DNA of 64,000 nucleotides from an uncultured Lachnospiraceae bacterium (GCA_910579285.1 CAJTTT010000015.1:1-64000); one strand, 5' to 3'; numbered from the stretch's first letter, positions 1-8,678 are shown. Numbers and translations are program-made. The notes: generated by a model not told the origin, from the sequence alone.

Positions 1-396
1 CAGACTCGGCAGTCTGCGTCCCAAGAATTACTTCGTAATTCTTGTTGGCTTTGCCAAGGTTTTTCGCGTCTGAGATATAACTTAACTGACGCAGACTCGG
101 CAGTCTGCGTCCCAAGAATTACTTCGTAATTCTTGTTGGCTTTGCCAAGGTTTTTCGCGTCTGAGATATAACTTAACTGACGCAGACTCGGCAGTCTGCG
201 TCCCAAGAATTACTTCGTAATTCTTGTTGGCTTTGCCAAGGTTTTTCGCGTCTGAGATATAACTTAACTGACGCAGACTCGGCAGTCTGCGTCCCAAGAA
301 TTACTTCGTAATTCTTGTTGGCTTTGCCTTACATTACTGCTTCTGAGATGTGTTGCAATTGACGCAGACTCAGCAGTCTGCGTCCCAAGAATTACC
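1..396. repeat. Tandem 91-bp hairpin-rich repeat array
   Basis: Copies begin at 1, 92, 183, 274 and 365, an exact 91-bp period. The first three junctions are almost identical, the fourth unit diverges in its second half (about 328-364), and the fifth stops near 396. Each unit holds three inverted repeats: GACGCAGACT with AGTCTGCGTC around CGGC, AAGAATTAC with GTAATTCTT around TTC, and TTGGC with GCCAA around TTT. The array starts at or before the left edge, so its full length is unknown. It ends about 90 bases before the likely start of the AraC gene. There are no unique spacers, so it is not CRISPR. Its function is unknown; it may be a structured intergenic repeat or a hairpin-bearing transcript. 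Confidence 0.93.
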
Positions 397-488
397 GCAT
401 ACTTTCTCTGATATTGAAAGAAACTACAGCATTTGAAATATTAGTTTATCATACCATATCCATCCTACAAATGACAGGAGTGAAAAAC

Positions 489-1424
489 GTGAAATATGAA
501 AAACTTTACCCTCCCCCCTCAATTTCGAGCAGTCTGAACCAGACCTCAAAAGAACGGTCGGTAAGCGGTTCGCGGGAGTATGTTGACTATATCGCCGAAT
601 CCCACCTGCGCATCTGGTACAATACCCAGCCCGAAGGCTATGCGAATCATTACCACAATGCAATGGAAATCATTGTCTGCGCGGAAAATCAATATATCAT
701 TACCACCAAAAACAGCACTTACACGCTGAAACCGGGAGACATTTTGATTATTCCTCCCTATATGCTGCACGAGCTGCACAGCGAGCCGTCCGGCGCACGC
801 TTCATCTTTCTAGTCGACCTTGAAATGCTGCAATGCTTTCAGGACTACAAGGCGCTGAACCCGGCTTTCATCGAAGCGTATCTGTGCACAGCCGCTCTGC
901 GCCCTGATATTTACCGTCAGGTTTATGACTCCCTGATGCGGATGGCCGATCTCTATTTCTCCCATCAGGTTTTCTGGGAAATCTCCATATACTCCGTGCT
1001 GCTGGAACTTTTTGCCACCATAGGCGCAGACCACTACCTCCAGAACTCGGACAAGAGCGTGGAAGACACCTCCGACAAACAGTCGGAAAACTACGCTCTT
1101 TTCGCCAACCTGCTCAACTTTATCGACACCCACTACGCGGACGACCTGACACTGGAGCAGGCGGCGGAGTATATCGGCTTTTCCAAATACCATTTTACCC
1201 GCCTCTTTAAGCAGCACACCAATACCACGTTTCACAACTATCTGTGCTACAAGAGGATCCAGGCGGCGCAGTCATTGCTCACCGCAGACAGAAACCGTCC
1301 CATTACGGATATCGCTTTTTGCAGCGGTTTCAACAATCTGACGACCTTCAACCGCTGTTTCAGCAAATACACAAACTGTTCTCCCACGGAATACCGCAAT
1401 AAACTGCGCCACGAAGAAGTGTAA
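489..1424 (+). CDS. AraC-family regulator with cupin sensor domain
   Basis: The protein is a transcription regulator. An N-terminal cupin-like sensor (around YHNAMEIIVC and KPGDILIIPPYMLHEL) is followed by a C-terminal pair of helix-turn-helix motifs (DLTLEQAAEYIGFSKYHFTR, then PITDIAFCSGF and CSPTEYR). An open frame begins upstream at a TTG at 414, but AGGAG at 476-480 sits eight bases before a GTG at 489, so I chose 489, giving 311 residues; ATG 471 is another option. The gene ends one base from the end of the sugar ABC operon on the opposite strand. Local control of that transporter is therefore likely, but this is inferred from position only. Confidence 0.88.
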   Translation: MKYEKLYPPPSISSSLNQTSKERSVSGSREYVDYIAESHLRIWYNTQPEGYANHYHNAMEIIVCAENQYIITTKNSTYTLKPGDILIIPPYMLHELHSEPSGARFIFLVDLEMLQCFQDYKALNPAFIEAYLCTAALRPDIYRQVYDSLMRMADLYFSHQVFWEISIYSVLLELFATIGADHYLQNSDKSVEDTSDKQSENYALFANLLNFIDTHYADDLTLEQAAEYIGFSKYHFTRLFKQHTNTTFHNYLCYKRIQAAQSLLTADRNRPITDIAFCSGFNNLTTFNRCFSKYTNCSPTEYRNKLRHEEV

Positions 1425-1425
1425 C

Positions 1426-2268
1426 TTATCCTTTGACGCCGCCGAGCGCCACACCTGCTATGATATACTTGGACAGGAGCAAATATACCACAATAAGAGG
1501 TAACACCGTCAACGTCAGTCCCATATAGACAGAGCCGTACTCGGTCTTATAAATATCGCCCTTCAACAGGCTGACCATGATAGGCATGGTATATTTCTTC
1601 TGATCCGTCAGCAGTACGAGCGGTGTAAACAGGTTGTTCCAGCTCGCCACGAAACTGAAGATCGCCTGCGTAGCAATGGCCGGTTTCATAATGGGCAGCA
1701 CAATCCTGTTAAAGATCATAAACTCTTTCGCACCGTCAATTCTGGCAGACTGTACAATCTCCATAGACAGTGTGGGCTGTAAATACTGTCTCATAAAGAA
1801 CACCATTGTCGGCGATGCGATCGCCGGTAAAATCAGCATGGACAGTCTGTTCGTCATATGTATCTTATAAACCATCTGATAGAAACCAATCATCGTCACC
1901 TGTGCCGGAATCATCATAACTACCATGATAAAACTGAAAAACGCGTTCCTCAGTTTCCAGTTGTAAGCCACCTGCGCATATGCCGTCAGCGAGGAAAAGT
2001 AGATTGCCAGCGCGGTTGCTCCTATGGAAATGATCAGCGAGTTTGCAAAACCGACTGCCGGGTTAAAGCTCTTGCCGAGCAGGATCTTGATGTTGTTCAT
2101 CATATAGGAGGACGGAATCAGCGAGATTGCATGCTGCTGTATCTCCGTCGTGGATCTGGTCGCGTTCACAATCATAATCCAGAAAGGCAGAACACTTAAA
2201 ACTGCCAGAAAGATGCATACCACATATATCACAATCTTCATTACACGATTTTCTTTATTCTTTAACAT
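1426..2268 (-). CDS. Sugar ABC transporter permease, MalG/UgpE type
   Basis: This is an integral membrane subunit of a carbohydrate importer, 280 residues long with about six hydrophobic segments. The EAA-loop signature that contacts the ATPase is visible around SARIDGAKEFMIFNRIVLPI. The ending is typical for the MalG family. Its start overlaps the end of the upstream permease by seven bases, which suggests translational coupling. No ATPase gene lies in this operon, so a shared MsmK-type ATPase encoded elsewhere probably powers it; that is known for the family but is inference here. Confidence 0.92.
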   Translation of the reverse strand: MLKNKENRVMKIVIYVVCIFLAVLSVLPFWIMIVNATRSTTEIQQHAISLIPSSYMMNNIKILLGKSFNPAVGFANSLIISIGATALAIYFSSLTAYAQVAYNWKLRNAFFSFIMVVMMIPAQVTMIGFYQMVYKIHMTNRLSMLILPAIASPTMVFFMRQYLQPTLSMEIVQSARIDGAKEFMIFNRIVLPIMKPAIATQAIFSFVASWNNLFTPLVLLTDQKKYTMPIMVSLLKGDIYKTEYGSVYMGLTLTVLPLIVVYLLLSKYIIAGVALGGVKG

Positions 2269-3281
2269 GATGCATTCTCCTTTCCGGCTTTCATTTTTTT
2301 CGCGTAAGCCTTCTGCTGCTGTCTGATCTGTTTATTGAGCTTCGCCTCATCCTTGTCCCGCATAACAAAGAACATCATTGCCGCGAGAACCGCTATAATC
2401 AGGAACATAACCATGCTCGCCGCTGCCGCCCTGTTGTACATATAACTTCCGCTGAATGCCTGCTTGTAGATGAACAGACTGGTTGTCAGTGTCGCATCGT
2501 CCGGCTTGCCGTCCTGGAACAGTCTCGGGATATCGAACATATTCAGACCGCCGATCAGACTCGTAACAAGCGTAAATAGGAGAATGGTCTTAATGTTGGG
2601 CATTGTAATATAGAAGAAGGTCTGTACACGGTTCGCGCCGTCCACCTCCGCCGACTCAAATATTTCCGGGCTGATTCCCAGAATGCCAGAGATCAGTGTA
2701 ATCATGGTGGATCCGTACCACATCCATGTCTGGATAAAGATCACAACGCCTCTCGCCACAGTTTTACTCCTCAATAATTCTATAGGCGCATCGATGAATC
2801 CGAACCGCACGAGCAGATCGTTGATCGGCCCCATCGGATACCCGAAAAATCCGCTGAACAGGATAGCGATTGTCGCCGCCGTAATGATATTTGGCATATA
2901 GAGCAGTACCTTAAACGCACCCTGTCCCTTTACCTTGCTCCTCTTATCTGTAAACCACGCCGCTAACAGAAGAGCGAGTAACATCTGCGGAATAAAGTTT
3001 GCAAGCCATATGACTACCGTATTCCGAAACGCCAGCTGAAATGACGGACTCGACAATACCGTCTTAAAGTTCCTGAAAAGATCGTCTGTCAGGAAATGAA
3101 TATCCGTCTTCCCCAGACCCTTCAAATCGGTAAATCCGATCACTGCCGTATACACGGTCGGATATAACGAAAACAATAAAAATGCGATCACAAACGGAAT
3201 ACTAAATAGATAGCCGTATTTCGCATATCTGTCATAACCCGGTTTCTTACTTTTCATCCTTCCCCACCTTCCCGCAATCAT
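2262..3281 (-). CDS. Sugar ABC transporter permease, MalF/UgpA type
   Basis: The second membrane subunit of the same importer has 339 residues. A short basic N-terminus precedes the first hydrophobic segment (YLFSIPFVIAFLLFSLYPTV). The EAA motif is seen around ESAEVDGANRVQTFFYITMP. The start at 3281 is preceded by GAAGGG with eight-base spacing; an internal ATG at 3257 is less well placed. It lies between the binding-protein gene and the MalG-type permease, the standard MalEFG order. The sugar cannot be named from sequence alone. Confidence 0.92.
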   Translation of the reverse strand: MIAGRWGRMKSKKPGYDRYAKYGYLFSIPFVIAFLLFSLYPTVYTAVIGFTDLKGLGKTDIHFLTDDLFRNFKTVLSSPSFQLAFRNTVVIWLANFIPQMLLALLLAAWFTDKRSKVKGQGAFKVLLYMPNIITAATIAILFSGFFGYPMGPINDLLVRFGFIDAPIELLRSKTVARGVVIFIQTWMWYGSTMITLISGILGISPEIFESAEVDGANRVQTFFYITMPNIKTILLFTLVTSLIGGLNMFDIPRLFQDGKPDDATLTTSLFIYKQAFSGSYMYNRAAAASMVMFLIIAVLAAMMFFVMRDKDEAKLNKQIRQQQKAYAKKMKAGKENASC

Positions 3282-3302
3282 TTTTATTACCCTTCATTTC
3301 AA

Positions 3303-3330
3303 CAGGGCGGACGCTAATGTGTCCGCCCTG
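3303..3330 (-). promoter_or_regulatory. Intercistronic stem-loop after binding-protein gene
   Basis: A perfect 10-bp stem (CAGGGCGGAC and GTCCGCCCTG, loop of eight) lies between the binding-protein gene and the first permease. No U-run follows it. Such hairpins commonly protect the upstream message and leave the binding protein in excess over the permeases. That role is inferred. Confidence 0.75.
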
Positions 3331-3368
3331 CCATAACAGTTATTATGATTACTCTGTGTGTCTGTAAC

Positions 3369-4805
3369 TTACTCTACGATAACATCCAGATTGTCCGCTA
3401 CCTGCTGCTTGAAGTCAGCGATTGCCTGCTCACGGGACTTGTTGCCTGATGTATACTCACGAGTCTGGTCTCTCCAGTACTGGTTGATGGTCTCGTCGTA
3501 CTGTGTCAGGTTGGTACCCTTCGCATACTGGTTCGCAGGAACGAATGCATCAAACATGTTCTGTCCGCCAAGGAAATCAATGGAACCGTCGGACTTGGAC
3601 ATAACCGTGCCGCTTGCAACCGCGTCCTTCGTGCCGCCCTCACCGTTCAGTGTGCCGTTCGCCCACTTGTACTGCAGACCTTCCTCCGAGCTGTCCAGCG
3701 TAATCCACTCGATGATCTTGCCGACAGCTTCCGCTTTCTGACTGTCCTTGTTTGCAAGAATCCATGTGCCGCCCCAGAAGAAACCGATGGGAGGCGTGCA
3801 GACTGCCCAGTCGCCGTATGTACCTTCGCCTACGGCTGCGCCGCCGCAGTTAGGAGCCATGGTGTAGTTGATCAGCCATGCGGGGCCGAAGAAACCGAAG
3901 ATATCCTTCTCGCCTTCACCCTTCATATCAGCAAACCATGCATCCTGCCAGTCCTGTGTATCATTGTGGTAACCATTGTCCTTTAACTTCTTGGAGAGGT
4001 CAAGGAACTCTTCACGCTTCGGATCGATGGTGAGCTTGCCGTCAACAATCCATCCCTGGTCGGAGCTGTTCTCAACTGCATGCCACATATCACCGTCGCC
4101 GGATACAATGCCGTAGCCCTTTGCCTTCAGATCTTCTGCTGCCGTAAAGAACTGATCCCAGCCGGGGCCAATCTTCTTTTCGATCTCAGCCGGATCATCT
4201 GTGCCCCATACATCCTTAGCGATGGAACGACGATAAATAAATGCGCCGCCTGTTGCCTGATAACCGAGACCTACTAACTGTCCGTCAGGGTTGGTTCCGA
4301 TATCAACCGTGTACTGTGCGATATCCGCTTCCTTTAACTTCGCATCCACATCAATACCCATATCAGCGTAAGGCATTGCATACTGGCTTGCATCGCCCTG
4401 CGTATACTTCAAAACGAATGCTGCCTCAGCGCAGTAGAGGTCGGGAGCTTCCGCACCGCCTGCTGCCAGCGCCTGGTCAAGAGCGGGCTGGTAAGCGCCG
4501 TCTGTGGTTGCAATAATCGTGGTGTTAATCTTGTAACCGAAATCGGGATGCGCCTCAATATACTTCTCAATCATGCCGGGCACCTCATCGGTAAACGCCC
4601 ACACATTGATCGTGTCAGAGCCGCCGCCGGATGTACCTGCGTCCGCTGCCGGTGCACTGTCGCTGCCGGAATCCGCTGACGGAGTCTCCTGTGCTGCCCC
4701 GCTGTCACTTGAATCTGCTGCCGGTGCGCTGCTGCCGCCGCCACAGCCTGTCAGAAGAGAAGCTGCCATACAGCCGCACAACATACATGCTAAAAACTTT
4801 TTCAT
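3369..4805 (-). CDS. Extracellular sugar-binding lipoprotein (MalE-type SBP)
   Basis: This is the substrate-binding component of the importer, 478 residues long. The lipoprotein signal is clear: MKKFLACMLCGCMAASLLTGC with the lipidated cysteine at the end, then a low-complexity Ala/Ser/Gly/Asp linker of about 50 residues. The body resembles family 1 solute-binding proteins, with segments such as GSDTINVWAF and WAVCTPPIGFFWGGTWILANKDS. AAGGAGG lies seven bases before the ATG. It is the first gene of the operon and is followed by a stem-loop and the two permeases. Confidence 0.93.
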   Translation of the reverse strand: MKKFLACMLCGCMAASLLTGCGGGSSAPAADSSDSGAAQETPSADSGSDSAPAADAGTSGGGSDTINVWAFTDEVPGMIEKYIEAHPDFGYKINTTIIATTDGAYQPALDQALAAGGAEAPDLYCAEAAFVLKYTQGDASQYAMPYADMGIDVDAKLKEADIAQYTVDIGTNPDGQLVGLGYQATGGAFIYRRSIAKDVWGTDDPAEIEKKIGPGWDQFFTAAEDLKAKGYGIVSGDGDMWHAVENSSDQGWIVDGKLTIDPKREEFLDLSKKLKDNGYHNDTQDWQDAWFADMKGEGEKDIFGFFGPAWLINYTMAPNCGGAAVGEGTYGDWAVCTPPIGFFWGGTWILANKDSQKAEAVGKIIEWITLDSSEEGLQYKWANGTLNGEGGTKDAVASGTVMSKSDGSIDFLGGQNMFDAFVPANQYAKGTNLTQYDETINQYWRDQTREYTSGNKSREQAIADFKQQVADNLDVIVE

Positions 4806-4925
4806 CTTTCATCCTCCTTTTCTTTTACACGTTTTTTGTACCACTATCTTGTGTATTTTGATAGCGTACTTTTATTTTATTCAGTTATATTTGTTTATTC
4901 TTTACACTTCTTGCTCTCGGTTAAA

Positions 4926-4977
4926 CAATTATTGCTAAATGAATCCAAAAAAACATCTCATTCATTTGTAATAATTG
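4926..4977. promoter_or_regulatory. Nested dyad upstream of sugar ABC operon
   Basis: Two concentric inverted repeats lie in the 270-base gap between the binding-protein gene and tRNA-Thr. The outer pair is CAATTATT (4926-4933) with AATAATTG (4970-4977). The inner pair is AAATGAAT (4937-4944) with ATTCATTT (4960-4967). The arms are evenly arranged around a 15-base centre. The site is about 120 bases upstream of the operon start codon. A binding site for the linked AraC regulator is the simplest reading; I found no convincing -35/-10 pair for the operon. Confidence 0.5.
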
Positions 4978-5012
4978 ACAAAACCCGCCAAAAAATCCGT
5001 GCATTTTAAGTA

Positions 5013-5041
5013 TTGACAAGTCTATTCCTTTTTGATAGACT
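5013..5041 (+). promoter_or_regulatory. Sigma-A-like promoter of tRNA-Thr
   Basis: A consensus TTGACA at 5013-5018 is followed after 17 bases by TAGACT at 5036-5041. The tRNA begins 37 bases further on. Confidence 0.65.
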
Positions 5042-5077
5042 ATAACACGGTGACAAAAGGAACATCCTTTTCATCAG

Positions 5078-5150
5078 GCTGCTGTGGCTCAGTCGGTAGA
5101 GCGTCGCATTGGTAGTGCGGAGGTCACGGGTCCGATTCCCGTCAGCAGCT
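5078..5150 (+). tRNA. tRNA-Thr (anticodon GGT)
   Basis: The 73-base sequence folds into a full cloverleaf. The acceptor is GCTGCTG with CAGCAGC, the D stem GCTC with GAGC, the anticodon stem TCGCA with TGCGG, the loop TTGGTAG with GGT at the anticodon, and the T arm ACGGG with CCCGT. It reads ACC and, by wobble, ACT threonine codons. CCA is not encoded. It is a single-gene unit with its own promoter and terminator. Confidence 0.96.
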
Positions 5151-5155
5151 TCCTA

Positions 5156-5184
5156 AACCCCGTCAGTTTACGGCGGGGTTTTTT
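5156..5184 (+). terminator. Rho-independent terminator of tRNA-Thr
   Basis: A nine-pair stem (AACCCCGTC with GGCGGGGTT, one G-T wobble) with a seven-base loop is followed by a run of T. It starts five bases after the tRNA. Confidence 0.9.
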
Positions 5185-5220
5185 CTTTTGAATTTTTATC
5201 AATAAAGGAAGGACATCCCC

Positions 5221-5973
5221 ATGAACAGTCTGCTTTCTTTTCTGATTATCTGCCCCTTAAATTTCCTCGCCGGACTGGTGGATTCCATCGGCGGCGGAGG
5301 CGGGCTCATCTCCCTGCCTGCTTTTATGCTGGCCGGACTTTCTCCCCACGCGGCGGTAGCCACCAACAAGCTGGCATCCACTACCGGCACCTCGGTTTCC
5401 ACCGCCCGCTATTGCAAAAACGGCTGTTATGAAAAGCGGCTGGCTCTTCCCGGTATCCTGTGTGCGCTCATCGGTTCCTTTCTGGGGGCGCGGCTCGTCC
5501 TGCTCACAAGCGATGTGATTCTGAAACGGATGATGCTCATTATCCTGCCCGTGGTTGCCGCCGTTGTTCTTTTAGACAAAAAGAAGCCGGCATATGATGA
5601 ATCCTTTCCGGCTTCCCGCCGTATGCTGATTGTATGTATCAGCGCCCTGATCATCGGCGTCTATGACGGTTTCTACGGGCCTGGCACAGGCACTTTTCTC
5701 CTGCTGGCCCTGACCAAAGCGGCGCGCATGGACATCCGCACCGCCTCCGGCAATGTGAAACTGATTAATCTGTCTTCCAACGCGGCCGCCCTGGCCACCT
5801 TTCTCTTCAGCGGTTACGTCCACATCGCCTACGGACTGGCAGGGGCCGTCTTCTGCCTTCTGGGCCACTATATCGGCTCCGGGCTTGTAATGAAAAATGG
5901 CAGCAAGGTTGTCCGCCCTGTCATTATTCTGGTACTGCTTCTTCTTTTTATCAAAATAATCTCCGGGAGCTGA
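5221..5973 (+). CDS. TauE/SafE-family sulfite/organic-anion exporter
   Basis: This is a membrane protein of 250 residues with about seven or eight hydrophobic segments. The N-terminal signature NFLAGLVDSIGGGGGLISLP and the repeated half-motif YDGFYGPGTGTFLLL are hallmarks of the TauE/SafE family. Members export sulfite, sulfoacetate or related anions, or in some cases import them; the substrate here is unknown. AAGGAAGG lies a short distance before the ATG. The last codons form the left arm of the downstream terminator. The siroheme/sulfite-type operon 25 kb away gives no direct link. Confidence 0.9.
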   Translation: MNSLLSFLIICPLNFLAGLVDSIGGGGGLISLPAFMLAGLSPHAAVATNKLASTTGTSVSTARYCKNGCYEKRLALPGILCALIGSFLGARLVLLTSDVILKRMMLIILPVVAAVVLLDKKKPAYDESFPASRRMLIVCISALIIGVYDGFYGPGTGTFLLLALTKAARMDIRTASGNVKLINLSSNAAALATFLFSGYVHIAYGLAGAVFCLLGHYIGSGLVMKNGSKVVRPVIILVLLLLFIKIISGS

Positions 5974-5997
5974 AACAGCCGCCGGAGATTATTTTTG
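5955..5997. terminator. Bidirectional terminator between exporter and symporter
   Basis: A 12-bp stem (AATAATCTCCGG with CCGGAGATTATT) has a loop of 15 and T-rich flanks on both strands. It overlaps the last codons of the exporter gene and also lies downstream of the convergent symporter gene. Confidence 0.88.
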
Positions 5998-6066
5998 ATA
6001 AATATTGCGATATTCTGCTTTTTCTGAATCTTGTGTCACATTTATCACACATACAGAGGACTTTGG

Positions 6067-7284
6067 TTATCTGCCGGTCTCACGCCTTTTTTCCATATTA
6101 GATACAATAATGCTGCAGCACGCGTCGCCCGTGATGTTGACCGTGGTGCGTCCCATATCGAAGATCCTGTCCACGCCTGCCACCAGCGCGATGCCGTCCA
6201 CGGGAAGCCCTACCGAGGTCAGCACCATCGCGAGCATCACCATGCCTGCTCCCGGTACACCGGCCGTGCCGATGGAAGCGAGTGTAGCCGTCAGCACGAT
6301 GGTAAGCATCTGGGGCAGAGTCAGTTCGATGCCATAGCAGGCCGCGATAAAGATCGCGCACACACCCTGATAAATCGCCGTGCCGTCCATGTTGATGGTT
6401 GCGCCAAGCGGCAGCACAAAGGAGGAAACTTCCCTGGAAGCGCCCAGCTTCTGCGTGCATTCCATATTCAGCGGCAGCGTTCCCACGGAGGAGGCGCTGG
6501 AAAAGGCAAACAGGATCGCCGGCATCATGCCCTTAAAAAATTTCACCGGGCTTAAGCCGCCCAGCGTTCCCACCGTGAGGGAGTATACCACCAGCGCATG
6601 CACAAAATAGCAGATATACGCCGTCAAAAGCACCATCGCCAGAGAGCCGATGATGGCTGGCCCGTTCTCCGCAATCACGGGACACAGCAGACAGAATACG
6701 CCGACAGGCGAAAGTTTTAAGATCATCTCCATGCACTTCATAAAGATTTCATTCAGATCGTTGAAGGCGTTGACCACCGTCACGTTCTTCTCCCCCACCG
6801 AGACAATGGCAAAACCGATCAAAAGCGCCATCACAATAATCTGGAGCATGTTGGCGTTGACCATAGGCGAAATGAAATTGGAGGGAAAGATATTGACCAC
6901 CGTCTCCATCAGAGACGTGGATTCGGCCGCCTCATAGGCCAGGTCTGTGGTTGCAATGGCCGGAAACATTCCCTTGAACAGATTGCCGCCAACCAGGCCG
7001 ATCACAATGGCCACCGCCGTGGTGCACATATAGTAGGCCACCGTCTTAAGGCCGATGGATCCTACCTTTCTCACATCTTTCATGGAAATGATGCCGCACA
7101 TGATGGAAAACAGCACAATCGGCACCACGATAAACTTGATCAGATTTAAAAAGATCGTTCCGAACGGCTTGATGTACGCGTTGGCAAAATCGTAATAGTC
7201 TCCCATCAGAAGACCCGCAACAATCGCCAGCACCAGCGCAATAAAAATCTGCGTGGCAAGTGAAAGCTTTTTCTTTTGCTGCAT
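6067..7284 (-). CDS. Dicarboxylate/amino acid:cation symporter (DAACS family)
   Basis: This sodium- or proton-coupled importer of C4-dicarboxylates or acidic/neutral amino acids has 405 residues. The family's substrate and cation motifs are all visible in order: SSASSVGTLP (hairpin 1), INMDGTA (TM7), GTAGVPGAG (hairpin 2) and MGRTTVNITGD (TM8). The serine-rich hairpin and NMDGT are intact, so it should be functional. GAGGGGG precedes the ATG. It is transcribed alone, divergent from sigH. Serine/threonine, glutamate and succinate transporters share these motifs, so the substrate is open. Confidence 0.93.
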   Translation of the reverse strand: MQQKKKLSLATQIFIALVLAIVAGLLMGDYYDFANAYIKPFGTIFLNLIKFIVVPIVLFSIMCGIISMKDVRKVGSIGLKTVAYYMCTTAVAIVIGLVGGNLFKGMFPAIATTDLAYEAAESTSLMETVVNIFPSNFISPMVNANMLQIIVMALLIGFAIVSVGEKNVTVVNAFNDLNEIFMKCMEMILKLSPVGVFCLLCPVIAENGPAIIGSLAMVLLTAYICYFVHALVVYSLTVGTLGGLSPVKFFKGMMPAILFAFSSASSVGTLPLNMECTQKLGASREVSSFVLPLGATINMDGTAIYQGVCAIFIAACYGIELTLPQMLTIVLTATLASIGTAGVPGAGMVMLAMVLTSVGLPVDGIALVAGVDRIFDMGRTTVNITGDACCSIIVSNMEKRRETGR

Positions 7285-7374
7285 AATGTAACCCCCTCTG
7301 TTTTATTTTCTGTTTTTATGTTATCATAATTTTACACGAAAACAAATCATTTTTCTAAATCCAGGGGAAAAGCG

Positions 7375-7989
7375 ATGCGGGAAGACTATACGAACTACAG
7401 CGATGAGGAGCTGCTGATCCGCCTGCGGGACGGCGAGCCGGGAATCACAGACCACATTATGAATAAGTATAAAAATCTGGTGAGAAGCAAGGCCAAGTCC
7501 ATGTACATCCTCGGCGCAGACAGCGAGGATCTGATCCAGGAAGGCATGATCGGGCTGTTTAAGGCGATCCGCGACTACGACAGCGGCCGCGATGCCAGTT
7601 TTTTCACCTTTGCGGACCTGTGTGTCTCCAGACAGATGTATACGGCAGTGCAGGCCTCCAGAAGGCAGAAACACATTCCCTTGAACAATTACATCTCCCT
7701 CTATGGAAATGTCTCCGAGGGACACGACGGCGAGGAGGAAGCGCTTGTCAATGTGCTGGCTTCCGATTCCGGCTTAAATCCTGAAGCGGTGGTCATCGAC
7801 AAAGAAAATGTAGACAGGCTGGAAATGCTGATCGAACGGGAACTGAGCAATTTTGAAAAACAGGTGCTTGACCTGTATCTGACAGGCATGGGATACCAAC
7901 AGATCGCAAAAGTGCTTGGACGGGACGACAAATCCACAGACAACGCCCTCCAGAGGATCAAGTCGAAACTCCGAAGGGCGATGAAATAA
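7375..7989 (+). CDS. sigH: RNA polymerase sigma factor, SigH/Spo0H type
   Basis: This 204-residue sigma-70-family factor has region 2 (DSEDLIQEGMIGLFKAIRDY) and region 4 (LDLYLTGMGYQQIAKVLGRD). In Firmicutes SigH drives entry into sporulation and stationary-phase genes. Length, the MREDYTNYSDEELLIRLRDG start and the spacing between regions 2 and 4 match the SigH group rather than ECF factors. A GGGG-containing ribosome site lies seven bases before the ATG. In many Clostridia sigH sits near rlmB and rpmG; here it stands alone, so assignment rests on the protein. Confidence 0.88.
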   Translation: MREDYTNYSDEELLIRLRDGEPGITDHIMNKYKNLVRSKAKSMYILGADSEDLIQEGMIGLFKAIRDYDSGRDASFFTFADLCVSRQMYTAVQASRRQKHIPLNNYISLYGNVSEGHDGEEEALVNVLASDSGLNPEAVVIDKENVDRLEMLIERELSNFEKQVLDLYLTGMGYQQIAKVLGRDDKSTDNALQRIKSKLRRAMK

Positions 7990-8031
7990 CGGAGAAATCT
8001 GCTTTGTTCCGGGAAACCAGGCGGTCTCTCC

Positions 8032-8580
8032 CTATTTCCCCGCTCCGCTGCGCGGGCAGCCCCCGCATGTGCCGCAGTTCTTCGACACATCCTCGCTGTA
8101 AAGCTCCCTTGGGCTTGTGAGCAGGCATATGGCCTGGGCAGATATGCCCTCGCCGCTCCCCGTAAATCCGAGTCCCTCCTCGGTGGTGGCCTTCACATTC
8201 ACCTGTGACGCCTCTATGCCGAGGGCTTTCGCAATGTTCTCCCGCATCTGATCGATATGGGGCCGCATCTTAGGCGCCTGCGCGATAATCGTTGCATCAA
8301 TGTTTTCCACAAGAAACAGGTTTTCATTAAGGAGCGCCGCCACATGCTCTAAAAGCTTCACGGAGGAGATCCCCCTGTAAGCGGGGTCAGTGTCCGGGAA
8401 ATGCTTCCCGATATCCCCCAGCGCCGCCGCTCCCAGAAGCGCATCCATCACGGCGTGAAGCAGCACATCCGCGTCAGAGTGTCCAAGAAGCCCCTTTTCA
8501 TAGGGGATTTCCACCCCGCCGATGATACATTTTCTGTCTTCTGTCAGCCTGTGCACATCATATCCCATTCCGATTCTCAT
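8032..8580 (-). CDS. ispF: 2-C-methyl-D-erythritol 2,4-cyclodiphosphate synthase
   Basis: IspF cyclises CDP-ME 2-phosphate in the non-mevalonate isoprenoid pathway. The metal-site motif GYDVHRL, the [17 protein letters not shown] stretch, HFPDTDP and [10 protein letters not shown] are all intact. A GGAGA lies five bases before the ATG at 8580, which fits better than the ATG four codons upstream at 8592. The enzyme is usually near 160 residues; this one is 182, with an extra tail holding CGTCGGC (a Cys-x2-Cys-x2-Cys cluster). It is last in the minus-strand run behind the MATE gene. Confidence 0.95.
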   Translation of the reverse strand: MRIGMGYDVHRLTEDRKCIIGGVEIPYEKGLLGHSDADVLLHAVMDALLGAAALGDIGKHFPDTDPAYRGISSVKLLEHVAALLNENLFLVENIDATIIAQAPKMRPHIDQMRENIAKALGIEASQVNVKATTEEGLGFTGSGEGISAQAICLLTSPRELYSEDVSKNCGTCGGCPRSGAGK

Positions 8581-8654
8581 AGATATCTCCATTTCTGCGC
8601 TGCTTTATGCGCATATCGAGTTTGTGGCAAGCAACGCGCAGACACAAATCTCGC

Positions 8655-8678
8655 GATTGAAAATTTTAATTTTCAATC
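8655..8678. other. AT-rich palindrome between MATE gene and ispF
   Basis: GATTGAAAATT and AATTTTCAATC flank TT in the 140-base gap between the two minus-strand genes. It could fold in RNA but has no U-run, and I assign no role. Confidence 0.55.

Noticed and set aside
82-297. Open frame of 71 codons on the minus strand inside the repeats
   Set aside because: It only reads the tandem repeat, has no ribosome site, and its protein is a repeat of itself.
1-396. Possible CRISPR array
   Set aside because: The 91-bp unit is contiguous and includes the supposed spacers; there are no unique spacers and no cas genes.
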